From Stromatinia cepivora (taxonomy: Eukaryota > Ascomycota > Leotiomycetes > Helotiales > Sclerotiniaceae), in contig RCTD01000008.1 of the NCBI GenBank assembly GCA_014898415.1, forward strand, positions 186,001 to 250,000: DNA of 64,000 nt, given 5' to 3'. Both the position numbers and the translations under genes were made by a program. Shown here one piece after another: positions 24,052 through 37,739 of the stretch (positions are counted from its first letter, which is position 1; each line of letters opens with the position of its first letter). Under the pieces are notes generated by a model. The model worked only from the letters and a program-made list of their open reading frames with translations, was not told where the DNA came from and did no database searches.

Positions 24052-27000
24052 ATGCATGCCATACGGCAGAAATGCCGTCCCAAGCATCAGGTTCTCATAC
24101 TGAAATGCTACCCCAAGACGACAAAAGGGGCAGTTGATGTAAAGCCGAATTCAAGTGAACTGAGCTATCTTTTGTTCTATGCGACAACGCGAAGAAGTAA
24201 GGTGCAGAAAGTTGGGGAGTTTCTGGAGAAGAAGACTGCAAGTGATGTTTGGAGAGCTAAAATAGGGTTCGTTGACGAGTTAAATGCACCGCTGTGAAAT
24301 ATGCTGATTGGAGAAATAGAGATGTCCAAGTTACCCTCCAAATACTGTCAGCTTTGATCGAAAAAGCCCCCCGAGACTTACCTCTGTATGCGCCTTACGT
24401 TCTGAAGATCTTCAGTATCATACTTCGTGCGCGAGATGTTACTATGGTGGAATCCTCAATACCTACTTTCCAGGTCTTTTGCGAAAATCATGATATGGCA
24501 AGTCTTTCCGCGGACCAAGAATACCTACATCAATACGAGGAGATTGTGCGAATATACGCGTCGTTCGCCTCTACGAGGACACAAACGAGCAGCAAACCTC
24601 AAAGTGCACCAGTCGCTATAAGATGGAGGAGCCTTGGGTTACAAGCAGTCAAGAGCGTGGCATCTTCTGAAGCTTTAGCTACAGTGGCAGGAAGACAGTT
24701 GGACGTGATTGTACCGATACTGCTGGAGAATATTTGGACAGACAATGAGGACTTCATTGATGTACTACAACAACGAGCCGAAATAGAAGAGCATATGGGG
24801 ACGGAGAAATCATTGTTGAAGAGAAGGGCAAGCAACGCAACGGCAGGAACATCTGACACGGCAGGGGAGAATGCTACCGCTTTGTCTGGAACCACTGCGG
24901 ATGCGGATAAGTTGGCAGAGGAGAACATTGGTGTTTTGGCTACCCAATGTTTGAAACAGATATTTGTCGTCAATAACCGAGCTCAAATTCATGGAGCTGC
25001 AACTGCAGTATTGAAGTTTGTTGCGGATCGAGTTGCTCAACAAGAAGCTGTTATTGAGACTGGTCCGAACGAGAATTGCAAGGGATGGGCACCCCGTATC
25101 TTCGAAATGATTGCCAGATGGACCCCTGTCCAAGACCGATATGTCATTTTGGTGACGGCCATGGATAGTTTGGTACGAGCTGACCAAGTTGAGGCCACTC
25201 TCATGCAACAGCTTGTCCTTGCAACAATGGTAGACTCTTTACTGAAATCGGATATCAATTTGATAGGATTAAGCGTAATGGATGTCTTACTGGGGTTGAT
25301 ACAGCACATATTGATAGTTCTTCAACTTGGAAACGTTGGTGGACCTCATCTTCAGCCAGATAATGGAGCGGATGAAAAGAACGATGTTGGTACTTTGAAT
25401 GCCCCAATCGCGTCTGAAAGTGCCTTAGTTCCAACAGACACTAGAAGAGACCTTTTGGCTCGGCTGCAACATTGTCTAGGAGATCTGGCCACTCACGTTT
25501 ACTATGCGGATCAAATATCCGACATGGTTTCGGCGATCCTGTCACGCTTGAAGCCTTCGCCATTATCACCTGTTCCAAGCACTGCTGCAGCTATCGAGGA
25601 CCCAAAATCTGCAACAGAGGCTCTCTTATCTGGTACTAATATGACCGAGGACCCAAATACTGATGGATTTTTCTCGTTTGATACCGCCAAGATCACGGCC
25701 CTTCAATCAATAAAGTCAATCTTGCTTGTGGCAAGTCACAAAACGATGACTGCGGGGAATCTGGGAAGAAACAAAGTTCCAATCAAGACTTGGGAGGGCA
25801 CACAATGGTTATTGCGTGACGTGGACGGGCGCGTAAGGAAAGCATACGCTGATGCTCTATTAACATGGCTCGATAGAGAAGTCATCAAGGCTGATCAACA
25901 AGTTTCCGATGAGAAGCTAAAGGGACTGACGAAGAGTGCACGTGACGAATCATCTACAGATCTCACTAAGAGGGCAGTGTCAAATGCGTCAAAATCAGAG
26001 AAACCTTATAGACCATCACGGACAACATTTCTACAGCTTCTACATCTTGCCATCTACGAAAATGTCTTGCAATACGTAGATTATGAGAACGATATAGTTC
26101 TTCTACATCTTCTTCTTACAAACCTTGTCAAGAATTTGGGAGTAAATGCAGTCAGAAGCGGATTACCAATGATGTTCCGATTACAAGAGGACATACAATC
26201 GTTTGAGCTACCAGTTCACAAAGTCCGTGTTGGGAGTCTATGTCATGGGTATTTCTGGACGTTGTGTGAAAAATTCGAAATCGAAATGTCTCCTGTGGGC
26301 AAATCAATCCAAGACGAGATTCGTCAACGCCAAAAAGCCATGTTTTGGCCTGATAGCATTCGATTCCCTCCCATTCAGCTTCATGATATTGGTACGCCAG
26401 GTAGTACCACACCCCAACAAAGACAAGCTCCCAACTACGCCGGAGCGGACGCCTTATCAACATTCGATGATCGCTTCCAAATGGTCAAACTCATCTCGTT
26501 ATCGTATGCTGCATCTCTGAACTCTCCTCCAAGTAGCCCTCCAACTTCTCCTGGGCGAAGCTTTACCCATCCAATACTTAGTGCAGATATCCCTTCCTCG
26601 ACACGAGATACCATCATACCGGAAAGAATTAAGGAAGAAATGATGGCAGAATGGAACAAGGAGTCAGTGATTGCCGTTGCGCAGGAAATTAGCAAGACTG
26701 CCTCAATCAATGGATCACGTGCAGGTACGATGACCACTGGCCATCGCAATTTCCTTACCATCAATGGGCTCGGTAACGGTAGCAATAGCGGAACGGCATC
26801 TCCTATTGGCGCTCCTAATTACAAAATTGGACCAAATTCAACATACGGAACAACCGGTGGTATCGGCGCAATGCATAAAGTACGAAAAGGTAACGGACAT
26901 TCAAATGCTCCTGCTAGTGAATCAAGCCGTGGATCTGTAACGAGGGTTGATCAATTGAAGCGAGTTCTCTCTGGTCAGACAATGACTTCACCAGGTACTA

Positions 27001-27488
27001 GGGCGGGTGCACCGCAGAGTGATGCGAGTAGTGAGAGCATGGTTAGTTATGACTTCTCAGCTTCAGAGATATCTATCAACACATACAATCAGCAGAATGC
27101 TTCCGGCGTAGAACGATCCGCTTCTATGCGTTCAGCCGGTCGATCGAGATCGAAGTCACGAGACAGAGTTCCTAGTTATCTGGAACGACCTTTTTCTTCC
27201 CATCCCACAGATGTAGCACAGGATGGTACCACGGTGCCCCCTGTTCCACCACTTCCATCTTCGCTTGTGGGTGAAAACATCTCCATTCACGATCAAGCGC
27301 ATAATCATTCTCCAGAAGGATATCGAACAGGTCGAAGTACGAAAAGAAGTACAAAGAGTAGAGCAGGTGGATATCAAAGTATGCCATGGGACGAGGAGAA
27401 TGGAAAGGTGGTAGATCTTCAGGATTTGCTTAGTGGTATTGAAATTGGTGGGGACGAGAAGGGGAATGCTGGTATGCCTCCCTATTGA
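24052..27488 (+). CDS. EFR3: EFR3, plasma-membrane anchor of the PI4-kinase (Stt4) complex
   Basis: Exons 24052-24266 and 24320-27488, giving 1127 residues. The 53-nt intron has an uncommon GTTCGT donor and a GCTGAT branch; its removal joins VWRAKIG to DVQVTLQILSALI. The N-terminus (MHAIRQKCRPKHQVLILKCYP) with Cys near residues 8 and 19 matches the conserved EFR3 head, where cysteines are palmitoylated in homologues. An alpha-helical armadillo/HEAT-like body covers roughly residues 30-750. The last ~350 residues are Ser/Thr/Gly/Pro-rich and look disordered (for example SLNSPPSSPPTSPGRS). Known role: holds Ypp1/Stt4 at the plasma membrane for PI4P synthesis. The start is the ATG just before the conserved HAIRQKC. 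Confidence 0.93.
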
Positions 27489-29955
27489 GGTATCAAAGAT
27501 TTTTGGAGACACAAAGCGTTTATTATATTGAGACAAGATGGTATAGTTGCATATAATTCGTGGTACAGATCTGTATAACTATACCTCATCTTGTGAGCTT
27601 GGCGTTTTGGTTGACAAAGACTTGCGGGATATCTACTGCTTTGTTGAGCCATGGGGATTGGCTTTGGAGGTGACATTGCGGATACTCGTAGCAGGTACAT
27701 GATAGTTAAAAAAGATTAAGATAGAGCTTTATACACTAGCTAGATGTTCCATGCAGGGTCTCGAATGGTCCGAACTACAATCTGATATATAATGAGAGGT
27801 TTTTATTCTTGAAATTGTTTGGAATATTGAATCAATTTTATAATACTGAATTGAACTCGATCATCATTCATAGCTTTTAGGTTCACATCTGGTCCGGGCT
27901 ATTGGACATCCTAGTTCTATAATTAACCTAATAGTATCCCAATTAAATCTCTTTTCCCCTTTTCAATTTTCCTCCGACAAGTGCAATCCTACCATCATAC
28001 GCGGGAACCTCCATCGCAGTAATCTCGCTTAAACTATTTTTCGTTGTATTTAAGATTATATCGGTCCTCGGAAATTCATGTAATCTGTACGTATCTCGTC
28101 TTCTCTCAGACTTACTTCACTTGTGCAGCGCGTTTCATATTCATCTCTTTGATTGATTGTTTGCTCTATAACTCTAGCTTACTTAGTATGCTTCATATCG
28201 GATTTATCTGTGGCATTGTAAGAATTGGAGGGGAAGATGAAGATTCTACTTTTGGTGGCGAGGGAGGGTTGTCTTTGGGTTGGGATTTATTTTTTGATGA
28301 GGGAACAGAAAAAAAAATAGCGATTGGTAGTTGGAAATGTGTTAGTTGTGGCCTGCAATTAATTGGAGTGTACGATATTATATCAATATGTTTAAATTGT
28401 GGTATTACATACTGTAGTATGTATATATTTTAATATATATCATTATCCATATACGGAATCATTAGAATTCTGTATATTCCGTTGAAATTTATCGAACTCA
28501 AATGGATATCGCTTCAATATTGTCTATTTTGGAAAGGAATTATTGAATTCCAGCACTTCTGTATATCGCCAGCGACACATGCATGACACTTGATATAAAA
28601 CTCAATAATACCAGTAATATAGAATTCGATATTATATGCTCCAATACATATGAGAAATGCGATACGCCTCAGTATAGTGGGGGGTGTAGGAATTACGCCG
28701 TATACTACTCCCATCACCGTGAAGGACTGTATAGACTATCGAGGAAAAATCGAATTTGGCAGACTAGACTATCTAGTTTAATATCTGTTAGTCTGGACTG
28801 CAGTCCAGGCTGCTGGATTATTCAATGAATGATAAATATCATACCACATTTGGATAATGTTCTTGAGGTTCAGTAATATAGCCAAATTGGAGAATTCAGA
28901 ATTGAAGAGATATTGTTTTTCAAAGAAAAATGGGATATTGTCTAATCCAAAATCCGGACGGCTAGATAGTAGTGAACTGGTTTATTTTATATGTATAATG
29001 GATTAACTGATCTGCATATTCGTTGAAGTGAAGGTTAGCTGTTTAAGTCGGGACTTTCAGGACATCCTGTAATTAATACAGATGGATTATTGGACACACT
29101 GGAGTTGACCGATACAGACTAAGGGCCTAGTCTATCATCATCGCCGTTACTTTTCTCTTCCCGATTCCTCAATATTTCACATTTTATTCCTGGTCTGCTT
29201 CATTCTCATCAGTGCAATTCCGTCTCACTATCTGCTCATAGCACCAGTTTGCACATGATCCCGTGGGTCTCTTGGCAATAGTTCCTGCCATCAGGCTCAC
29301 ATTAGCATAGCGTAGATAAGTCCTTTGCATGACCGAAACGATAGCCAGGAGACTGGGTCAAGTCCTTCTAGTCCTGCTATAAGTCATTAAAGGACTTTTC
29401 TTGAAGGAAATCGAGGATAGATGCCAATCAATACATTTCTCTTGCGTTGATACAAGTTCTTATTTTTAAAATTTGGGTTTCGGTAATGAAATTGACAATA
29501 TGTGCGGAAAGGACTTTTATTGAAAATGCATATGGTGCATGAAATTTTGTTCAGGTGATATGCGGCAGCATTTTGCCAATAGAAATATTGTTGGATGAGC
29601 TTGAAATTAGAGGTGGTAAAACGCATTGTTACCAGTCTCCTGAAATAAGCGAGCCAACTAGATAGCGCTCATGACATCGCACAGGAATCAGCATGGCACG
29701 ATGGCAAGGCGAGAATCCTGGGATATTGTTCTGCTTGTAGACTTTTCAACTGAGAAGCAAGGTGCAGCATGTTACGAAAGGAAGAATTGAATCAAAGTAA
29801 AATGTAACGACATATAAGGTATAAAGATAGTCTACGCCAGCAATATACCCTCATTCAGCAAACTGTCACTTCTTTTGCAATCAACTCGAAAGATTTAGGA
29901 TAAAAAGCTCACTCTTGAGCTGATAAAGATCGGTTTCCGCGATACCAAACCCAAA
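27489..29955. other. intergenic, AT-rich, no gene seen
   Basis: About 2.5 kb without a convincing gene. Open frames near 28044-28433 (+) and 29387-29626 (-) are low-complexity or hydrophobic with no family resemblance. Confidence 0.45.
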
Positions 29956-30514
29956 ATGTCGAGAAATAATTCTGCATACCAGTAAGCAAAAGGTCCTCGT
30001 ACATAAATGAATATAACTCACCAACCATTCTAGGCCCAACCATTCTACACCCAACCATTATAGTGCTGATCAACAACCTCAATACCATCAATATCAGCAA
30101 TCACAAGGCTACCAACAACAATCTCAGTATCAAAACTCCACCTACCAAGGACAAACATACCAACAAGACCCATACACCCAATCTCATTCCACCCAGCCCG
30201 AAAACCAACCGGTCACCTATCAGAATCCCTCCTACCATACTGGTCAACATCAGCAAACCACCTATCAAAACACTGCAACTACATGGGCTCCGCAATACCA
30301 GCAGCAAGGGTTCCAAACACAACACCAGTACGTGCAGCCGACGCAGCTGACACAACAATCGCTCCAAAGTCTGCCCACACCTGGGAGAAATAATGTGAAT
30401 GTGTATTTGAGAGATGATCAGAATTTTGAGAGGGTACCGCAAGATTTGGAGACGAGACGTGATGTGGGGCTTGCGGAATGGGAGAGAGGGTGGGATGCTG
30501 CTGGGAGGAGATAG
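29956..30514 (+). CDS. small Gln/Tyr-rich hypothetical protein
   Basis: Proposed exons 29956-29981 and 30064-30514, giving 158 residues. Exon 1 encodes MSRNNSAY, followed by a GTAAGC donor. The 82-nt intron ends ATTATAG and the phase matches. The body is Gln/Tyr/Thr-rich with many imperfect YQQ/YQN units and looks prion-like or disordered. The last ~35 residues change character (VNVYLRDDQNFERVPQ, then RDVGLAEWERGWDAAGRR) and look like a folded or conserved tail. I do not recognise the family and infer no function. Confidence in the second exon is higher than in the first. Confidence 0.6.
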
Positions 30515-32149
30515 CTTGGTGTGAGTGGTGGGTACTGTTTAGTTTGTTCTTGGGTGTTGGGTGGGTTGTGGAGATGACTTGAGATGAGATAATTGGAATG
30601 ATGGTTTATGACTTGATTTATTGGAGGTTGATTTTGGTATCTAAGCTCGCTGGATGGAAGAAAAGAGGGCCATAACTTTGATTGAAATATTTCTTTTGTT
30701 TATGTGCGGCCCTGGGGAAAGGGTGAACAATATAGCTTAATTCATGCGTGTTCAAAGAATAATTGCCCCCAAATTCCTGAATCCATCGTGGTTATACAAG
30801 CCCCCAATTCTTGATATTTGGGCTTAAATATGCCGTCTTAGTGAAGTGATGATTTGGGGTATAGTTTGGGGGCTACAACAATGGTCCTACCGAGAAGTCA
30901 AGCAATCTCTTGGATAAATTTGTACTTCATACGACGCTGGGGCTATCTGGAAAAATTTTCCTTACTGCAGCACCGCTTGAAGTATCTTCAAGCTAAACAT
31001 AGATCATGCAGGACAAACGACTACCGGGAGGAATATACAGAACTTGAACACTCAGGACTTTCCAAGGACTAAATTGAACTCTTCTCAAGGCAACTAGAAG
31101 TGTGAGTATCGAGTCCTGTTATGCTGTGTTGGGAGTAGCTATAGGTGATACGAACCCCATGTTTTAAACGAGGGGCAAAATTACTGCACCACCCGACCTT
31201 AGTGTCGTTCACTCTCGAGCCTTGCAACGCTGCACATAACCCCTCGAGAAACATTCTGATCTTTCTAATTCCATCTTTCAAATCTAAACTATTCCTTCCA
31301 TATTACAACGTAATGTGTGGAATCAAGGTGCTCAAATTGTCCTTGGATGTGGACGTGGAGAGCGCTGTGTCTTGGATCCGCATACTGTTAAGATACCAAA
31401 GAAGTTTCGAGCTACTGATGTCATCAGCTTCTGGTTATCCCTTTTATGAAAGAAATTGAGATAAGATAATAATTTGAACTCTATAGAAGCGGGTTTGAGC
31501 AAAATCGGACTTGTTTAATTCCAGCCGTTGGGTATTAATGCTTGGTTTTCCATGCGAGGGGAGCGACGATGCGGTATATTTTAGGGTTTGCGGTGAATGT
31601 ACATATAACATGCGAAAATCCTTGACCTTAGATGTGACTTCCAACATGAGGCCGGAATTACTTGTGGAGTTTGAGGATGAAGATAGTTTAGTCTGAACTT
31701 TCAATCACTTGTGATACATTATTCGAGCGAGGCGTAAATTCAAATATTGGACAATATTCAAGGCATTGCCAAGTCATTTGGAAAAGTGTTTCATTGATTA
31801 ACTGATGCACCGATTGAAAACCAGCCCTACTAGATGATGAAGTAGAAGAGAACAATCATTGGTATTGAATGACTAAGTAGAAGGGAAAAAAGTCTTCACC
31901 GATCAACAGCCCTCAAATAAGAATGAAAGAAATATTGAGCCCAGCACCTCATCAGCCGATATCAGGAAAAATCCTCCTTAACTACACGAACTTGCCTTTG
32001 AAGACTGACTCTTTGGTTGAGATAATAGGAGAACCAGCTCTTCTGCAACTTAACCACACGTAAAAACCTTCGTGATAACTCGAAAGAAACTTTTTACGAT
32101 TCCTATTCAAGACAAGTGGAAATTTCAAATAGCCCGCTAATAAATTCCC
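30515..32149. other. intergenic; same-frame open segments of unknown nature
   Basis: Three plus-strand open segments at 30854-31072, 31145-31459 and 31511-31696 share one frame and are separated by stops. A GTGAGT...CTATAG pair lies between the first two. They may be a decayed or multi-exon gene, but no domain is recognised (the first contains HRLKYLQAKHRSC). No other feature seen. Confidence 0.25.
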
Positions 32150-34396
32150 TCAAGAATCAAGCTTCAAAGTGGTCCAAAATTCCACAGGTCCAGGGACTGA
32201 TTGTGATCGATTGTGTTTAGGGCGATTTTTCAAGGCGATCATTTTTGGAGCTTTTGTAATTCTCCTACCAGCCTTCGGCTTGTTAATATTTCCCGCCGCT
32301 GAACTCCTTCTATTCCGTCTTTTCTTAAAGAATAGGATGTTATGCTTGTTCTCTTGGTGCGCATTCAGATTTGATATTCTTGTGAATGTTTCTTTGCAGT
32401 CCTTTATATTGCAGATGAGTCGATTTTCTGATTTCATCTCGTGCGTTTCTCTTTTATGGCGTGCTAAGTTGCCCTTTCTCCACTGGTATTCTCCGCTGGG
32501 CTCATAAGTACAGCCTTCGTAGTCACATTTAAATGATTTGCTTTCGGATTTTGGGGACGGAGTATCGTGAATAGGCGTTGTTGCTCTTTCTCCTATTGGC
32601 AATTGAGAATTAGGTAAGGAGCTAAAATCAATATTCAAATCGAATCCACTGCAAAACAAGTCAGTATTTAAGTTCTCAGAAAAGAAAAAGCTATGAAATG
32701 CTCACCGTATACTTTCCGCGGACCAAGGAGGCGCAGATGCAAAATTTTCCTCGCAATATAGGAAAAAATCTAAGTCGTATTGAAACTCAGTGTCCTGACC
32801 CGGAATAAATGCAGCAGCGCCGCCTTTTGCAAATGTATCGGCTTTGGGTATGATAACGTCCAAACATTTGCCTCCTCTCAATAATGCTGGTCGAAAACGT
32901 TGGGGTTCCTCTCCGGTAAAAAAATCGTTACACAGAGGTTCAATATCCACATCTGTCATAGATTGAGCCATACGTGCGTCCGCGTAGCTACCACCAACCC
33001 GAGCGTCATTGGGCTCAAAACCACTCTCTCCATGCTCAAAGAAACATAAAGCTTGTGTGCCCTGGATCTGGCACGAGCAATAAATCGCATGGCGAGCAGT
33101 CGAAATATCCAACAGCTCCTTCTGGATTGGATCATTTATTGGTATTGGCTGTGGACAGTAACTTTCGTCTAAGTACCTGCCATGGGGAAATTCTGAAACG
33201 CCCACTAAGTTCCTGGCTCTGCAGAAATAGGTATCATCAAATTCTGACTCTTCATCTTGTAGATAGAAACTTCCTGGGCTGGTCGTAGAAGTATAATAGG
33301 AGTCAGGAGCTGCAGAATCGTAACCCGAATCGGATGGGAAGGTGTCACCACTAGAATTTGTAGTGGCAGTATCTGGCGATGAAAGCTGAGGGGTCTTTGT
33401 GAATAGAAGCTCTTGGTGTTTAATGCAATTAGAATGACCTCCGAATTGCTGCACATCCGTATGGATTGCAGGACACAATGACTGACGTAAATTGGGAGAT
33501 TGACTAGAGGAAGGCTTGGATGGGATAGGCAAAAGGAACACCTGTTCCATCTGATCCTGTCCATCAGTTCTTGTGTCAGCAAATCTAAAGTCCATAGCAG
33601 TGTCCAAGTTGAAGATCTTGGATGAATGATGGTCAGTATTAGAAGTGGCCTCTTGCGTTCCGGAATACTGTGATATTCTAGAGCCGATCCCTCCGCCGTT
33701 AGAGCATGGAAGCTCTTTTATGGAGGTAGAGTCAGCTTCTACTACACCTTCTGATATGTCAAGAAGGGCGAAAGTTTGTTTCAATGCAGAGCTCGGAGAA
33801 AGTGTGGCTCCTAGAGTAGGCGATGGTGTATTCCAAACATTGAAGAACAAACGGTCTGCAATTGGGTACAATTGATCGGTATTGCTACCTGGAAGCTCTT
33901 GAAAGGGAGCATTCACTGAAGGTTCCGGCAAAAGGACGTCTTTTGTTTTCTCCGGAAAGCTGGTAGAACTGGTAGGTGTTTGTCCATCTTTAAATGACAA
34001 TAGGCTTTGCTGTGCTACAACAAATTCTTTCGTACTGCCATTCTTGATTGAATCCCGAAGGCGATGTTGTGAATGGAAGTGTTCCATCTCGCTGCCATTC
34101 TTGATGGAATCTCGAAAAGTATTTGTTGATTTGATGTATTCCATTGCACTAACACTCTTAAGAGAATCTTCAAAAGGATGCGGTGATTCAATAGATTCCA
34201 CCTCACTGCTATTGGAACTTCGAGAGAAACAGAATGGTTTATAAGGTATTCCAAAAACAGTGGATTTCTTCTTTTTATTTAGTTTAGTTTTCTGTTTGGA
34301 AAATTGACAGCACAGTGACGAATGATCAGGCTTTTCGATACTTTCTATCTTGACCCAGTGAAAGCAAAGACGGTGATGAAAGACGTGAAGGTGCAT
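32150..34396 (-). CDS. C2H2 zinc-finger protein with N-terminal tandem repeats
   Basis: Minus-strand exons 32706-34396 and 32150-32648, giving 729 residues. The 57-nt intron (GTGAGC to TTGCAG) is supported by frame continuity (ESIR to GFDLNIDF). Two C2H2 fingers sit near the C-terminus: the first at about 605-633 (FKCDYEGC, long loop, HKRETH), the second at about 643-665 (CNIKDC, then NLNAHQENKH). A basic tail follows (KKRRNRRSS, KAGRRITK). Four imperfect 18-20-residue repeats lie at about 63-138, sharing a RDSIKNGS-like core. The middle is Ser/Pro-rich and acidic. It is likely a nuclear DNA-binding protein (inference from the fingers). The start is the first ATG; the open frame extends upstream without another ATG, so an upstream exon cannot be excluded. 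Confidence 0.8.
33983..34210 (-). repeat. 57-60-bp coding tandem repeats, about four units
   Basis: Within the C2H2 gene, units of 57-60 bp repeat. The clearest pair shares GCCATTCTTGAT and a following GAATC/TCG block 57 bp apart. They translate to the RDSIKNGS-type repeats. Confidence 0.75.
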
Positions 34397-37300
34397 GAGC
34401 CTTTCAGTCTCAATGTCCAAAGCCTTGCTCGGTAGCGAAGACTTTATTGTTCTTAGGTATGAAGTAAGAGACTAAGAATATTTTCAATGAGTTCGAAGAT
34501 GCTGGAGTAGTGTTAGTAACAACGTTTGTGACTAGGTCAAGAAAAACCATAATGTTGTTTGAAATGGGAAGCAGAAACTTGCAAATGTTCTTGGTATCTT
34601 GGAAGAACTGGCATCAATGTTCAGGTTCGGGTAAAACGGCGGCGGTATCTCTTGAAAGTATGAGATGAGAGATTGTCAATCTCGTAGCGAAGGGGAAGAA
34701 CAATCTTTTATCGTTCAAGCTAAGATGGAAAACTTCCGATGGTTTGAATCAAGAGCAAAGCTCAATGCAATCTCATCCTGTAAGATTGTTTGGGTCTTTT
34801 GTATTCCAACAACTGTGTACTATTATACAATTCCATCCTACGCGCATTACCATTTTATGTACCAACAACAGCATGCTTGACGAAGGAAAGATAACCACTT
34901 GTTGCACTGCAAGGAATAAACTGCAATCCATATCTACAGCCTGCAGTAGCTTCACTGGACAAGAAATTGGCGCAGTGATTCAATAGTTCATGGCTACTTG
35001 CATAGTCCTTCGACATGAACCTCGATTTATACTCTTTGGTGGCAGTGACATTCGTTGAAGGACGTATTAATTCGCAGGACTGACCCAATAGGCAGGAAGA
35101 AAAGTACTTTGAGGGTAATTAGTTATTGTTCTTGATGGAATGAATATTGATTTTACGCACAATCAACGTTTGCCTTTATCGCCTAATCTAAATTGAGTGG
35201 ATGATGGGAGCTCAGAGCAGACCCTAGGCAACGAAAGTACTGAAGGAATACTGCAAAGAACATCGTGGCCGATACTCGGTGTGTGTCGGATAAATGCGTC
35301 ATGGCCCGTCAGCGAGCAGTGTTGAGCTTGTGTAATGAAGAAGAAGAGCAGATGATGCGAAGAGCTTAACAGCCTTCAGCCATATTCAACCTGCAAGGGT
35401 TGTTCTCAAGAAAGGAATAGAAAGTATTTTCCATTGTGGAGAGTCCATCTCTACAATAGAGAAAGGTCCGGAAGGTTATGGCCAAGAGACTGCTCGTGCG
35501 CTCAAAAGAACAGCAAGAAGTCGAGAAAGCACCAAAAGCTTTTGCATTCACAGTCCGGAGCAGATTCAAACAGATATACTCTCAAGCTTTATAACCAGCC
35601 CCCATCTTTCTGAAACTGTCGCGAATCCTCCAGACCCCAAAGATTCTCAATCCGTAGGTTGTGTGTTATATTCAGAAAGCTACTCAGCACTTTGGCGCCG
35701 ATTATGGGGGCTGAAAGTAGATTTCTAGGGTTTGATATTGGGTGGTATGGGGTCCGTTCGGAGTACGTACCAAAATACCACCTGCATCCAGTAATTCCGA
35801 CAAGGGGATTCGTCTTCACGATCATCGAGAACTATTGATTGGCAAAGAGTAATCAAGGAACGGGTGCATCATACAGGACTATGATTCTGCTGCAGGACTT
35901 TCCCCCAAGACAAACGCGCATGATGGCTTTCATGAAGGAATAAACAGCTGTGTTCAGATTATATCCATCGGGGATAATTTGATGGATAGAGAATATCAAT
36001 TATACGCCAGTATCGTGATCTGATTTCAATTACTTGAAAGGATTGTTACAAAATACTTCATTTTCACCCCCACATTTTGCCGCTGACTGCTTTACATCTG
36101 CTTTTGGAAGGTGCTTCGGTCCAATTTTAACCTCAATCTTCAGTCGTCTCGTGATTAGAGGCGGCATCTTTCAATTAGTTTTATTTTATGACAAAAATAA
36201 CGTCGTATCAATAGCAATGATACATTTGTCTCTTTTCGTTGACGTGATATATGTGAATAGCTTCACCTTGTCATTCATTATGAGCTGTAGTAAAAGTGCG
36301 GGGTCGAGAGATTTCCAATCATTGGATGGTAATTTAAAGTCAAAACAGGGGCTTTATAGGTAGTTGAGAATACCCCTATGACTAGGCACATAAGATTTCG
36401 GTCACTTTACCTGTTACGACCAATGGATAATTTTGAGAACAATGTATGGAGAAAACCGGGACATTGGGAGCCTCCTCAATCCGTGAGAAAATATTGAGAT
36501 AGTCCAGGTGTGTCGTAATCGTGTAGATGGCTGTTCAACAAGCCACAGTCCCCCCCCCCCAAAAAAGCAAGGCTATGTTCTTTCCATGGGATAATCTCTT
36601 CAACAGCACGTCGCTAAGTTCACAAACGATGTGGAAAATTGCCCAGTTTAGGATAACACGGTCAAATACGCTGAGTTACCACCAAAAACTTTAATTCATA
36701 TCAATGACCTGATAGTTTGAGTGAAAGTTGTGGTATATAGCTGAAAGCCTGCTCTGCATCCATCCGTTCATTCATCCCTCCATGCGCATTGTTTTAGAGG
36801 CTGCGCGTAAAATTCTCCTACTGAGTATTTCGATTTTGTATACCATTAAACTGTCGTATATTTTTTTGGGGGGGGGGGGGGTTATACTATAACAATTTAA
36901 TAAAAAAATATCACATAATCATATGATATTCCAAATCCAAGGAAGAAGGTCTGAGAGGAGAAAAGACGATTGCAATCCCCCCTTTTCAATTGAGAAAGAA
37001 AGTTATGAAAGAAGTAAAGAAAAGGAAAGGAAATGGGACAATGGAGAAGAAAGTGAGGGTGGTTTGAATTCTGAGGCTCTAAAACATCGTGTGCAACACA
37101 CCACCCAATCAACCATATAATCATTTGCAGCTTCGGTATGACTTTAGGCCGCACGCCATCCTGAATATGGAGTTGGGCCGTAATAAGCATTCATTGAGAT
37201 TCGGGATGCGTTGGGAAAAGAGTAAGAGAATGTAAGATGGAGGAGGTTTGCCTCGAAGGACTATCATGGTTCGCACACGTGATCGCCAAACCATTATTTG

Positions 37301-37739
37301 CCTTTGCGATGCTGAGCCTCAAATCTGTTCATACGAGGTTAATTATGACCATAGTGTCATTTTGAAGGAGTAAAATTCTTAAAAGTCACGCAAAAAGAGA
37401 AGTTTGAAACGACAGTATTAAAACTCAATGAGACTATGAAGGCAGTAAGGACCGAAAATGTTCAACCAAAAACAAACAAAAAACAACGCAATCTAGAGTA
37501 ACGCTACCCGAATTTCCGCCAACATCGTGCAAACATACAAGCCTAGTATACACTTATTTCACCCCTCTCAAAGCGATTTCATTCCAAGATTCGTCTGGGC
37601 GCTTGTAACGTTCACTAACAACAGAAGTCAGAGATCGACATTAAACCTGTCGCTTCATAATTGATCGTGATTATCACCTCGTAGGCTGAATGGAGTCAAT
37701 GATAGGTTACTGGTACCCCGGTGCCGACCTATCAAGTAT
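34397..37739. other. intergenic, no gene seen
   Basis: 3.3 kb between the C2H2 gene and the broken gene at 37.7 kb. Poly-C (about 36549-36558) and poly-G (about 36868-36881) tracts are present. Short open frames have no recognisable domain. Confidence 0.45.

Noticed and set aside
30101..30442. Hydrophobic minus-strand open frame
   Set aside because: Antisense of the Gln/Tyr-rich exon; its composition is explained by the CAA/TAC codons opposite.
34397..34480. Upstream extension of the C2H2 frame as coding
   Set aside because: No ATG in the open stretch before a TAG, so the first ATG at 34396 was used, although an upstream exon stays possible.
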